Assembly: GCF_003399635.1 (NCBI RefSeq)
Contig: NZ_NBXB01000039.1
Coordinates: 1-64,000, forward strand
Direction: 5' to 3'
Origin: Subtercola boreus
Lineage (GTDB): Bacteria > Actinomycetota > Actinomycetes > Actinomycetales > Microbacteriaceae
DNA: 64,000 nucleotides
The notes under the pieces are model-generated. The model was not told the origin of the DNA. It saw only the letters and a program-made list of their open reading frames with translations, and did no database searches. A program made the position numbers and the translations under genes. This document shows positions 8,334 to 15,724 of the stretch, piece after piece; positions within the stretch are counted from its first letter, which is position 1; every line of letters begins with the position of its first letter.

Positions 8334-9617
8334 TTAGTAGTTTTCTGCTGCTGGCCAGCGGTCGGCGAAGGTGATCGCGAACGCGTTCAGGGCGGGCTTC
8401 CATCGCACGGTCCAGCGTGTCCTGCCGGCCCCTGTCGGGTCAAGAGACCGGGTCACCAAGTAGAGGCATTTGAGCGCGGCGGCTTCGGTGGGGAAATGGC
8501 CCCTGGCGCGGACGGCGCGCCGGTAGCGGGCGTTCAAGGACTCGATCGCATTGGTGCTGCAGATCACGGTGCGAATCTCGATGTCGTAGGAAAGGAAGGG
8601 TGTGAATTCTTCCCACGCGTTCTCCCACAACCGGATGATCGCCCCGTACTGGCGGCCCCATTTCTCCGTCAGCTCCTCCAACGCCACCCTGGCCGCGGCC
8701 GCACTCGGGGCGGTATAGATGGGTCGGACATCCTTCTTGAGGGCGTCCCAGTCCTTCTTCGACGCCAACCGGAACGTGTTGCGGATCAGATGGATGATGC
8801 ATGTTTGGACCGTGGTGAGGGGCCACACGTTCGACACTACCTCCGGCAACCCTTTCAGCCCGTCACAGACGAGGAAGAACGTGTCCTGGACGCCCCGGTT
8901 TTTGATGTCCGTAAGGACACTCATCCAGAACTTCGCCTCCTCACCGCCGGTCCCGGCCCACAAGCCGAGGACGTCTTTCTCGCCTTCCAGAGAGACGCCG
9001 ATCGCCGCATAGATGGGCCTGTTGGCGACTTGCCCGTCACGGATCTTCACCACGATCGCATCGATGAAAATCGCCGCGTAAACGCCGTCCAAAGGCCGGT
9101 TGGCCCACGTCGCCATCTCCTCCGAGACCTTGTCGGTGATTCTCGAGATCGTTTCTTTGGACACCTGCGCCCCATAGATCTGCGCGAAGTGGGCGCTGAT
9201 CTCACCCGTGGTCAACCCGTGGGCGTACAGGGAGAGGACCAACTCGTCGACTCCGGTGAGGCGGCGTTGATGCTTCTTCACGATCACCGGCTCGAATGTC
9301 CCGTCCCGATCCCGCGGCACCTCGATCTCCACATGCCCGGTCGCTTCGGTCAGGATCGTTTTCGGTCTCGTTCCGTTCCGCACGTTCGAGGAACCACGGT
9401 CAGGTTCAGCGTGGTTGTTCTCATGGCCGAGGTGCTCGGTCATCTCTTCGTTCAGCGCGGTCTCGAGGACCGTTTTGGTGAACTGCTTCAACAGCCCGTC
9501 CGGGCCGGTCAGGGACAGGCCCTGCTCGGCCGCCAGGCGCACCAGCTCCTTCGCCGCCAGTTCCTCCGCGGAGGGTTCCGGCTTGTTTCTTTTCACAGCA
9601 TCCAGTGTCGTCATCAC
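8334..9617 (-). CDS. IS256-family (Mutator-like) transposase
   Basis: This is a 427-residue DDE transposase. It shows the family features AALNEEMTEHLGHE, GHVEIEVPRDRDGTFEPVIVKKHQRRL, the first catalytic region YAAIFIDAIVVKIRDGQV, the second near FFLVCDGLKGLPE, and the C-terminal CSTNAIESLNARYRRAVRARGHFP segment with the late acidic residue region ENAWEEF. The reading frame is intact and the terminal inverted repeats are present, so the element may still be active. Confidence 0.93.
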   Translation of the reverse strand: MMTTLDAVKRNKPEPSAEELAAKELVRLAAEQGLSLTGPDGLLKQFTKTVLETALNEEMTEHLGHENNHAEPDRGSSNVRNGTRPKTILTEATGHVEIEVPRDRDGTFEPVIVKKHQRRLTGVDELVLSLYAHGLTTGEISAHFAQIYGAQVSKETISRITDKVSEEMATWANRPLDGVYAAIFIDAIVVKIRDGQVANRPIYAAIGVSLEGEKDVLGLWAGTGGEEAKFWMSVLTDIKNRGVQDTFFLVCDGLKGLPEVVSNVWPLTTVQTCIIHLIRNTFRLASKKDWDALKKDVRPIYTAPSAAAARVALEELTEKWGRQYGAIIRLWENAWEEFTPFLSYDIEIRTVICSTNAIESLNARYRRAVRARGHFPTEAAALKCLYLVTRSLDPTGAGRTRWTVRWKPALNAFAITFADRWPAAENY

Positions 9618-9657
9618 GGCACCTTCCCCGCCAGACTCACGCCCGACGTATCAGACC

Positions 9658-9683
9658 GGAAACACCGAATTCGAGACAGTCCC
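9658..9683 (-). repeat. IS256-family terminal inverted repeat, right end
   Basis: This contains GGAAACACCGAA and ends ACAGTCCC at 9683. It is the partner of 8297-8322 and lies upstream of the transposase start. Confidence 0.8.
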
Positions 9684-9908
9684 GCGAGAGCCCTTGCAAT
9701 ACCTTCTTTGACCCCCGTAACCCCACCAATACATGAACGCATACATCGGGTCGATTGTGTTTGTGACCGGGTCCGGGGTTGGCGAGATCGTGACCGTCAT
9801 CGGCTGCCCGACGACGGGCTGCGGCGTGGCCGGCCTCGTGACAGTAGGGACGGGAGGTGGGGTGTTGTCGATGACGAAGAAACATTGCTGGGCAGCGTCG
9901 GAAGGGGC
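9684..9908 (-). pseudogene. Fragment of a secreted surface protein interrupted at the IS end
   Basis: On the minus strand an uninterrupted reading frame gives QQCFFVIDNTPPPVPTVT, then VVGQPMTVTISPTPDP and MYAFMYWWGYGG before running into the IS inverted repeat at 9683. The C-x-F-x-D-x-x-P-P-x-P pattern recalls Ig-like or LamG-associated segments of actinobacterial surface proteins. Neither a start nor the C-terminal part is present. Its opposite side runs into the leaderless promoter of the phosphatase gene. I infer that an insertion or associated deletion removed the rest. Confidence 0.4.
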
Positions 9909-9925
9909 CGGAGGCGCTCGGTGTC

Positions 9926-9937
9926 TAGGCTGTAGTC
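9926..9937 (+). promoter_or_regulatory. -10 box of a leaderless promoter (phosphatase gene)
   Basis: TAGGCT at 9926-9931 is followed by exactly 6 nt and then the ATG at 9938. Transcription would therefore begin at the start codon. No ribosome site is visible. Confidence 0.5.
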
Positions 9938-10624
9938 ATGGCCACAGTCCTCCTCGTGCGGCACGGCCGCACCACCGCGAACGCATCCGGAGTGCTGGCG
10001 GGCCGAACCGCCGGGGTCAGGCTCGACGCGGTGGGGATCGAGCAGGCGAAACGCGCAGCGGCACGCGTCGCTGCCGTTCCGGTGGTCGCCGTGGTGTCGA
10101 GCCCACTCGAACGCTGCCGCCAGACCACGCGCATTCTGCTTGCGAGCCAGCAGGGAACTCTTTCGACATCCATCGAGAAGGCCATCACCGAGTGCGACTA
10201 CGGCGAGTGGCAGGGGAGGCAGCTGAGCGACCTCTCAAAGGAGCCGCTCTGGTCGGTCGTTCAGTCGCAGCCCTCGGCAGCGGTGTTCCCCGGCGGCGAG
10301 TCGCTGGCCCAGATGCAGGCGCGCTCGGTGTCGGCCATCCGCCGGCTCGACGCGGAGTTCGAGGCCGAACACGGCCCGCGCGCGGTGTGGGTCGCCGTCA
10401 GCCACGGCGACATCATCAAGTCGGTTCTGGCCGATGCCCTCGGAATGCACCTCGACCTCTTCCAGCGCATCACTGTGGGTCCGGCATCCCTCTCCATCGT
10501 GCGCTACGGGGCGAACCGGCCGGACGTGGTGTCGACGAACACCGACTCGGGCGACCTCTCCTGGTTGGCGAAGAGCGAAGCCCCTGCCGATGCTGCCGTC
10601 GGTGGCGGCGCGGGCACGGAGTAG
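9938..10624 (+). CDS. Histidine phosphatase family protein (MSMEG_4193 type)
   Basis: This 228-residue protein is of the phosphoglycerate-mutase-like superfamily. The phosphohistidine motif LLVRHGRTTANASGVLAGR is at the N-terminus. VVSSPLERCRQTTRI and the late VAVSHGDIIKSVLADALG supply the second arginine and histidine. It is followed at 74 nt by a DUF3090 gene and then an SCO1664-like gene, an order conserved in actinobacteria, which supports the MSMEG_4193 subfamily. The physiological substrate is unknown. Confidence 0.9.
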   Translation: MATVLLVRHGRTTANASGVLAGRTAGVRLDAVGIEQAKRAAARVAAVPVVAVVSSPLERCRQTTRILLASQQGTLSTSIEKAITECDYGEWQGRQLSDLSKEPLWSVVQSQPSAAVFPGGESLAQMQARSVSAIRRLDAEFEAEHGPRAVWVAVSHGDIIKSVLADALGMHLDLFQRITVGPASLSIVRYGANRPDVVSTNTDSGDLSWLAKSEAPADAAVGGGAGTE

Positions 10625-10686
10625 AGCACCGGGCAGGCCCCGAAGCAAGGCCCCCGGCCAGGGCGGAGCGGGCGCCCGGCCGCGCT

Positions 10687-10698
10687 TAGAATGGCTGC
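10687..10698 (+). promoter_or_regulatory. -10 box of a leaderless promoter (DUF3090 gene)
   Basis: TAGAAT at 10687-10692 is followed by 6 nt and the ATG at 10699. This gives the DUF3090 gene its own leaderless transcript in addition to any readthrough from the phosphatase gene. Confidence 0.55.
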
Positions 10699-11271
10699 AT
10701 GCCCACCATCGTCCATGGCTTCGACTGGCCCGACAGGGTGGTTGTCGGCACCGTCGGCCAGCCCGGTTCCCGCTCGTTCTACCTGCAGGCGCGCACCGGA
10801 TCCCGCATCGTGAGTGTCTCGCTCGAGAAGGAGCAGTCGGCCGTTCTCGCTGAGAAGATCGAGGAGATCCTCGACGAATTGATGTCGGCAGATGGCAACC
10901 CCCTGAGCATCCCCGACGCCACCCCGGTGGAACTGGTCGACAACGATCCGCTCGAGCAGCCCGTCGACTCGCAGTTCCGCACCGGAACGATGAGCCTCGG
11001 CTGGGATCCGTCGACGCTGCAGGTCGTCATCGAAGCGTTCCCGGTGATCGAGACCGACGACGACGATGACTCCTTCGATCTCGGCGAAGCACCCGAGGCG
11101 GGCGTGTTCGAACCCGAGGAGATGATGGTCGTGCGCATCCCCGTCGGCACGGCCCGGGCGTTCGCGAAGCGCACCCTCGAGATCGTCGGCGCCGGCCGGC
11201 CGCTCTGCCCCCTCTGCGGCACACCGGTCGATCCCGAAGGCCACACCTGCGTGATGCCCGGCGGCTTCTGA
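10699..11271 (+). CDS. DUF3090 family protein with C-terminal zinc-ribbon-like motif
   Basis: The 190-residue protein starts MPTIVHGFDWPDRVVVGTVGQPGSRSFYLQARTG in family style. It has an acidic middle (ETDDDDDSFDLGEA) and ends with CPLCGTPVDPEGHTC, a likely four-ligand zinc knuckle. DUF3090 proteins have no established biochemical role. They are nearly always linked to the upstream phosphatase and the downstream SCO1664-like gene. The downstream gene starts 2 nt after the stop, suggesting coupled translation. Confidence 0.9.
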   Translation: MPTIVHGFDWPDRVVVGTVGQPGSRSFYLQARTGSRIVSVSLEKEQSAVLAEKIEEILDELMSADGNPLSIPDATPVELVDNDPLEQPVDSQFRTGTMSLGWDPSTLQVVIEAFPVIETDDDDDSFDLGEAPEAGVFEPEEMMVVRIPVGTARAFAKRTLEIVGAGRPLCPLCGTPVDPEGHTCVMPGGF

Positions 11272-11273
11272 CC

Positions 11274-12041
11274 GTGAGCGGGGCCCTTTCGTCGGGCGGC
11301 GAGCTGGAGCTCACCGGGCGGATCACGACGGCCTCGAACGCGACGTTCCTCGCCCAGCTGGGCGACCTCACCGTCGTCTACAAGCCCCTCTCGGGCGAGA
11401 AGCCGCTCTGGGACTTTCCCGACGGCAACCTCGCGAACCGGGAGGCCGCCGCGTACCTCGTCTCAGAGTCCCTCGGCTGGAACGTGGTTCCGCGCACGTG
11501 GCTCGGTGACGGCCCGCTCGGCCCGGGCATGCTGCAGCTCTGGCAGGAGGTCGATGAGACTCAGGATGCCGTCGACCTCGTCTCCTGGGGAACGATGCCG
11601 GAGTCGGGCTGGCGTCACGTGTTCGACGGGCGTGACGAGCACGATCATCCAGTGTCCCTCATCCACGAGGACTCGGCCGAGCTGCGGCGCATGGCCGTGT
11701 TCGACATGGTCACGAACAACGCCGACCGCAAAGGCAACCACATTCTGCCGATGCCGGGCGGGCACCGGTACGGGGTGGACCACGGCCTCACGTTCCACGA
11801 GGAGCACAAGCTCCGCACCGTGCTCTGGGGCTTCGTCGGCGATGAGCTGCTGCCGGCTGAGCGCGAGGGGGTCGAGCGGGTGCGGACCGAGCTCGACGGC
11901 GCCCTCGGCGAGGCGCTCTCCGGGATGATCACCGCGCGCGAGTTGCGGGCACTCGCCGCGCGCTGCGATCGTCTGCTCCAGGCGGGGAAGTTCCCCGGCC
12001 CCCGCGGCCAGATGCCCGCCGTTCCTTGGCCCCTGTTCTGA
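11274..12041 (+). CDS. SCO1664 family protein (PI3/PI4-kinase-like fold)
   Basis: This is a 255-residue protein with a GTG start directly after the DUF3090 stop. It contains LGDLTVVYKPLSGEKPLWDFPDGNLANREAAAYLV (a lysine in a kinase-like N-lobe) and FDMVTNNADRKGNHILP followed by YGVDHGLTFH, which resemble the catalytic and metal-binding loops of PI3/PI4-kinase-like proteins. The neighbourhood matches the conserved actinobacterial SCO1664 locus. The substrate is unknown. Confidence 0.87.
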   Translation: MSGALSSGGELELTGRITTASNATFLAQLGDLTVVYKPLSGEKPLWDFPDGNLANREAAAYLVSESLGWNVVPRTWLGDGPLGPGMLQLWQEVDETQDAVDLVSWGTMPESGWRHVFDGRDEHDHPVSLIHEDSAELRRMAVFDMVTNNADRKGNHILPMPGGHRYGVDHGLTFHEEHKLRTVLWGFVGDELLPAEREGVERVRTELDGALGEALSGMITARELRALAARCDRLLQAGKFPGPRGQMPAVPWPLF

Positions 12042-12118
12042 CGGGCCTCTGCTGCCCGCGTGCACCCGGCCCGCCCGGGCATCCGGCCGAGTGGGCATCC
12101 GGCCTGCCCGTACGGTTC

Positions 12119-12390
12119 TCAGCCGAGGTGCACGGCCTCCGCGTCGGCGACGAACCCGCTCCGCGGCACGCGTACCGTGAACCAGCTGATCGGAGCGGCG
12201 AGCGGCACGCCGACGGCCGCGGCCAGGAACACGGTCGAGTAGCCCTCCACGAATCCGGCGAACGGGCCGGAGCCCGCCGGAGCGGCCGACGCGACCATCT
12301 CGGCGTAGAGCGCCGTGAAGACAGCGGTTCCGATGGATCCGCCGATCTGCTGGGTGACGGTGAGGGCGGCTCCGCCCGGGCATCCGCCGT
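12119..12390 (-). pseudogene. C-terminal remnant of an MFS (DHA2-type) efflux transporter
   Basis: The minus strand encodes LTVTQQIGGSIGTAVFTALY, then FVEGYSTVFLAAAVGVPLAAPISWFTVRVPRSG and a normal stop. This is the last two transmembrane segments of a 14-TM DHA2-type major facilitator transporter. Upstream of about 12390 the similarity to a transporter disappears, so roughly the first 85 percent of the gene is missing. Confidence 0.6.
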
Positions 12391-12539
12391 CGAGGCCGCC
12401 CACCGCGTGATCACGCCCCGCACCCCTGAGTGGCGCACAGCGCCTCGACGCACCTGACCAAACGACCGTGATGAAGTGAGTGATGCTCGTGTAAGGTGGC
12501 CTCGACACACCAAGGCGACTTCTCGAACGGGCAGGACAG

Positions 12540-12991
12540 TTGACCCACCATCCCAGAAATCTGAAACGGGCGTGGCCTGGCGCATTGTTCTGCACGACTG
12601 TCGGCGCAATCATCGGACGCTCGATTCCACCGCCCTACCCAGACGGACAGTGGTGGGGCCAATTCATCGTGTCTGCCGGTTCGGCGGCAGCCTTGCCGTC
12701 GTTGGCGCAGGGGTCGCAGCATGGATCGCATTCCACAACTCCAGACGCGATCGAGATCAAAAGCAGTTTGCAGATGATCGTTCGCAATGGTGGGGCCGCT
12801 TCACCTGGGCGTGCGACAAGTCGGTGAGCACCGACCAAGGAGACTCCGAGATGGGACTCTCAGTTCTCCGGGCACTCATCGATGCGCCGTGGTCCAGAGA
12901 CGAGGACAATGAGATGGCGATAGGGGTCGCGAACGTTATTCTTGACTCACAGGTGGCCTTTCGCACAAGGAGGAGATGGTGGCAGACGTGA
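12540..12991 (+). pseudogene. Small membrane protein gene with an apparent frameshift near 12690
   Basis: A TTG start at 12540 (AGGA at 12533-12536) opens a frame with membrane-like segments (AWPGALFCTTVGAIIG, GQFIVSAGSAA). At about 12690 the plausible coding sequence moves to another frame: LAVVGAGVAAWIAFHNSRRDRDQKQFADDRSQWW, then MGLSVLRALIDAPW and DEDNEMAIGVANVILDSQ, ending at 12991. The two halves make one sensible protein of about 150 residues with two N-terminal spans and a soluble tail, so I infer a single-base indel. Its end overlaps the next small gene. Function is unknown. Confidence 0.5.
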
Positions 12992-13161
12992 GTGGATACA
13001 GCGAGCGGGCCCACGAACTCGCAGAGGAGCTGGCAGAGAGGGCCGCCGAGAACCTTCGCCGCTCTGGCAAGACCGTTGTGCGGAACCCGACCACCGGACG
13101 ATACATCGTCACCAGAACGAGCCCATCGAACCCGGAAACGCACATTCGCCGCGTGGCCTGA
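12979..13161 (+). CDS. Small hypothetical protein (60 aa)
   Basis: The protein starts MADVSGYSERAHELAEELAERAAENL, an amphipathic helix, followed by a beta-like tail with NPTTGRYIVTRTS. I prefer the GTG at 12979 because AAGGAGG at 12967-12973 is 5 nt away. The ATG at 12976 is only 2 nt from that site. The gene overlaps the end of the frameshifted gene before it, suggesting they were translationally coupled. I do not recognise a family. The layout recalls small toxin-antitoxin proteins, but nothing else supports that. Confidence 0.5.
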   Translation: MADVSGYSERAHELAEELAERAAENLRRSGKTVVRNPTTGRYIVTRTSPSNPETHIRRVA

Positions 13162-13179
13162 ACTCGCCCGTGGGCCGTC

Positions 13180-13986
13180 TCATCCATCTTGTCCTTCGCC
13201 GAGGCGAGCACCGGGATTGAGCTGGTCGGAGCCCGACATGAGGCTGTACGACTCGCCGACCTCTAGTGATTCGATGACCGGGAGCGTGAGGAGAGCATCG
13301 ACGAGGGTGCGGGGGCCGGCGACGATCGTGGAGTCCCAGTCGATCTCGGAGGCCACCAACCAGGCGTGGTCCGCCGGCCAGATGAGCTGGGGCATGGGGC
13401 CCTCGAACGGCTCCCGCCAGGCGATCCCGGCCCGCCACGGCCAGTCCGGATCAGCGAGTTCGCCGAGGGATCCGGCCCGGAGCACGTAATCCCTGCCCGG
13501 CAGGGCGAGCGTAGCGCCGACGTCGAGATCGGGGATTCCCCAACCGTTCCACACGCCGACAGTGATCCGGTCGGCCGCCGTGGTCGCTGCGGCGAGCGCC
13601 GGCACGAGTGCGGCGAGCAGGCGGGGCGCGAGACGCCCGGTCGGCGGGGGCGACAGTCGTACGGAACCATCCGGGCCGTCGACGCGGAGCTCGCCGGAGC
13701 CGCCGGAGCTGTCGGGGAGTGGGTCGGTGAGTGCCGTCCACTGCACGAGCGGGTGGACCGTCCCACCGGTGCGTGACGCGACCTGCCGCCAGGTCCAGTC
13801 GGCCGAACGCGCGGCCGCCCCAGAAGCGTCTGTGCCGTCGATGTCGCCGTCGGTGTCGACGGGAACCGGATGCAGCACCCGCAGGTATGCCTCGAACCCT
13901 GTGCCGGCGACCCCACCCACGGTGCCCCACCGGCCGAGCCGCGCGCGCAGCCAGCCCCCGCGTTCGGTCTCGTCGGTCGGTGTCAT
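13180..13986 (-). CDS. Uncharacterised actinobacterial protein (268 aa)
   Basis: From the ATG at 13986 the protein reads MTPTDETERGGWLRARLG and contains FEAYLRVLHPVPVDTDGD, WRQVASRTGGTVHPLVQWTAL, VGVWNGWGIPDLD, LPGRDYVLRAG, WPADHAWLVASEIDWDSTIVAG and a C-terminal LEVGESYSLMSGSDQLNPG. It is soluble and Trp-rich, with no signal peptide, and looks intact. CACAAT lies 6 nt upstream of the start, consistent with a leaderless message. The gene converges with the small gene ending at 13161. I do not recognise a characterised family. Confidence 0.7.
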   Translation of the reverse strand: MTPTDETERGGWLRARLGRWGTVGGVAGTGFEAYLRVLHPVPVDTDGDIDGTDASGAAARSADWTWRQVASRTGGTVHPLVQWTALTDPLPDSSGGSGELRVDGPDGSVRLSPPPTGRLAPRLLAALVPALAAATTAADRITVGVWNGWGIPDLDVGATLALPGRDYVLRAGSLGELADPDWPWRAGIAWREPFEGPMPQLIWPADHAWLVASEIDWDSTIVAGPRTLVDALLTLPVIESLEVGESYSLMSGSDQLNPGARLGEGQDG

Positions 13987-14136
13987 GCACCCATTGTGCA
14001 CCCGCTCCGTACCCGGGAGGAGGGTGGAGGATTCAGGAAATCGAACCTGACAGGGCACCCCGATAGGTGCATCCCCCTCATCGCAGACAGCGCCGCGATC
14101 GGATGCTCAGAATAGCATTCCTGCTGATCGGTTCGT

Positions 14137-14535
14137 CTACTGCCGCAGTCGCCGGTACACGGCCAGATTGGTGGCGGCATTCAGCGTGAGGATCAGCGAG
14201 ATCACCAGCGACCCCCACTCCCCGCGTGTCGCCGAGAAGATGCCGTAGGCCAGCGCGACCGGCAGCAGCACGCCACTGGCGACGAGGAGCACGCGCCGGA
14301 TCCGCAACCGCTTGGCGAGGTCGGGTCGCACATTCGGCGGCCACGGTTCATCCCAGTCGCGCCGCACGAGCCAGACGCAGCCGATCGCCACCAGCAGCGT
14401 GGCGGGCACGAGCACGATCGCTCCGAGGATACTCACGGGCGGCGTGGCGATCATCCCTCCCCCGCAGACGGCGAGAACCATCCCGATGACGACGGCGACG
14501 ACTCCGGCCGTGCGAGGTGTGACCTTCCGGAGCAT
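14137..14535 (-). CDS. Small integral membrane protein (132 aa)
   Basis: The protein has four hydrophobic segments: VVAVVIGMVLAVCGGGMI, ILGAIVLVPATLLVAIGCVWLV, VLLVASGVLLPVALAYGIF and LVISLILTLNAATNLAVY. A cytoplasmic-looking loop (RRDWDEPWPPNVRPDLAKRLRIRR) separates the second and third. The start codon follows a purine-rich GGGGGG stretch. No family was recognised. It is not obviously linked to the lipoprotein genes beside it except by strand. Confidence 0.6.
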   Translation of the reverse strand: MLRKVTPRTAGVVAVVIGMVLAVCGGGMIATPPVSILGAIVLVPATLLVAIGCVWLVRRDWDEPWPPNVRPDLAKRLRIRRVLLVASGVLLPVALAYGIFSATRGEWGSLVISLILTLNAATNLAVYRRLRQ

Positions 14536-14619
14536 CCCCGCCCCCCTTCAGGTCGACATTCGCCGCGCATCCCGTCGGCACTCCGACTCTACGGATACCG
14601 GCTCTCGGCGCAAGGGGTT

Positions 14620-14733
14620 TCACTGCTGCATGAGGATGCCCGGCAGCCCGGTGACCACGATCACCGACTGCTCGGGGTCGGGCGCGCACTCGGCCACACC
14701 CTCGGTCTCGGCCCACAGCTCCTTCGCCTGGAT
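14620..14733 (-). repeat. 114-bp identical direct repeat, copy 1 (3' end of lipoprotein gene)
   Basis: This segment, from the stop codon inward, is base-for-base identical to 15211-15324. The rest of the two genes is clearly diverged, so the block has been homogenised recently. Confidence 0.9.
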
Positions 14734-15078
14734 CGAGGTGGCGATCATAGTCAGTGGTGCGTCGAGGACGATGCTGCCGTTCAGCAGTACGACCCGTGAG
14801 CTCGCGGGCGCACCGACCGTTGTGCCCCGCGGCCAGAGGAGGGGCGCCGTCATCCCCGTGTCGGAATCTGTGAAGGCAATGGAGCCGTCTGCGCTGACGA
14901 CGGCGCCGCTCATCGACCGCGCGGGCGCGAGCGCCACGAAGTCTCCCGACAGGAGGGAGGGTGCGTGCAACGCGGGCACGACGCCGAGAGTGGGAGGGGC
15001 CGCCGACTCACCTGAGGCACAGGCGGTGGTGGCTGCAAGGCAGAGGGTGGCGACGATCGCTGCGCCGGCAATCCGCAT
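14620..15078 (-). CDS. Putative lipoprotein, first of two tandem paralogues (152 aa)
   Basis: The start at 15078 gives a clean lipoprotein signal, MRIAGAAIVATLCLAATTAC. An upstream ATG at 15159 would add 27 polar residues. The mature protein has HAPSLLSGDFVALAP, a beta-rich middle (GSIAFTDSDTGMTAPLLWPRG), and the C-terminal segment QAKELWAETEGVAECAPD followed by PGILMQQ. The last 36 residues are identical to those of the neighbouring gene at 15211-15684. No enzymatic motif is visible. Role and ligand are unknown. Confidence 0.65.
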   Translation of the reverse strand: MRIAGAAIVATLCLAATTACASGESAAPPTLGVVPALHAPSLLSGDFVALAPARSMSGAVVSADGSIAFTDSDTGMTAPLLWPRGTTVGAPASSRVVLLNGSIVLDAPLTMIATSIQAKELWAETEGVAECAPDPEQSVIVVTGLPGILMQQ

Positions 15079-15210
15079 CGCCACGGTCCGGCCTGCGGAG
15101 CCAGATCGAAGCAGGCTCTGCTCATCCACTGCAGTGCCCCTCACCGTGACGTGCGCCACAGAATGCCCATGGCTCTTCGACTCTCCGGTCGTAAGGGTAG
15201 CGCGCGGGGG

Positions 15211-15324
15211 TCACTGCTGCATGAGGATGCCCGGCAGCCCGGTGACCACGATCACCGACTGCTCGGGGTCGGGCGCGCACTCGGCCACACCCTCGGTCTC
15301 GGCCCACAGCTCCTTCGCCTGGAT
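15211..15324 (-). repeat. 114-bp identical direct repeat, copy 2
   Basis: This is identical to 14620-14733. It covers the stop codon and the last 37 codons of the second lipoprotein gene. Confidence 0.9.
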
Positions 15325-15684
15325 GCGCACGCCCAGCATGGTGAGGGGAGCATCCATATCGACACTGCCATTGTCGAGCACCATAGTCTGCGCGCCGGGA
15401 CCGACGTGTGAGCCGAGCGGCCAGAGCACTGGGGCAGTGGACTTCGTCGCCGAGTCCGTGAACGCGATGCACCCGCCAGCGCTGCCCATTGTTCCCGTCA
15501 GCGACTCGACCGCGCCGCGTGGCACAAAGAGCCCGGTGAGCAAGGACGGCACATCCGGTGTGACTGCGGTACTGGGAGTGGGGTTCGGTGTCAGTTCACT
15601 CGAGGTGCAGGCGGAAGCGACCATCAGGCAAGCAGCGCCGACGAGGACAGCCCCGGACATCCGCGTCCTCACGGTCCTGTCCAC
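15211..15684 (-). CDS. Putative lipoprotein, second tandem paralogue (157 aa)
   Basis: The protein starts MDRTVRTRMSGAVLVGAACL and has a lipobox VASAC. An internal ATG at MSGAVLVG is an equally good start. The mature sequence shares the order PSLLTGLFV, GCIAFTDSATKSTAPVLWP and LDNGSVDMDAPLTML with the downstream paralogue, then becomes identical to it over the last 36 residues. It is probably surface-exposed and anchored in the outer leaflet of the membrane. Function is unknown. Confidence 0.65.
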   Translation of the reverse strand: MDRTVRTRMSGAVLVGAACLMVASACTSSELTPNPTPSTAVTPDVPSLLTGLFVPRGAVESLTGTMGSAGGCIAFTDSATKSTAPVLWPLGSHVGPGAQTMVLDNGSVDMDAPLTMLGVRIQAKELWAETEGVAECAPDPEQSVIVVTGLPGILMQQ

Positions 15685-15724
15685 AGCGCGAGAGTGAATC
15701 TGGAACTCCCAGAGGCCGCCTTTG

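Larger units (their letters stand above)
8297..9683 (-). mobile_element. Intact IS256-family insertion sequence (about 1.39 kb)
   Basis: The element is bounded by 26-bp imperfect terminal inverted repeats (8297-8322 and 9658-9683, 21 of 26 positions matching, both containing TTCGGTGTTTCC) and encodes one full-length transposase. Length and structure are normal for IS256. The flanking 8-mers (8289-8296 and 9684-9691) do not match, so there is no visible target duplication. It separates the carbohydrate island from a truncated surface-protein gene. Confidence 0.85.

Noticed and set aside
8496-9935. Plus-strand frame across the IS element
   Set aside because: It is antisense to the intact IS256-family transposase and crosses both IS ends. 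It is not a credible gene.
14030-14075. tRNA-like 3' end on the minus strand (GGTTCGATTTCCTGAATCCTCC), perhaps a tRNA or attachment-site remnant
   Set aside because: The T-stem pairs only with an 8-nt loop, and no matching acceptor 5' strand, D-arm or anticodon arm could be found upstream. At most it is a degenerate fragment, so it is not listed as an RNA gene.
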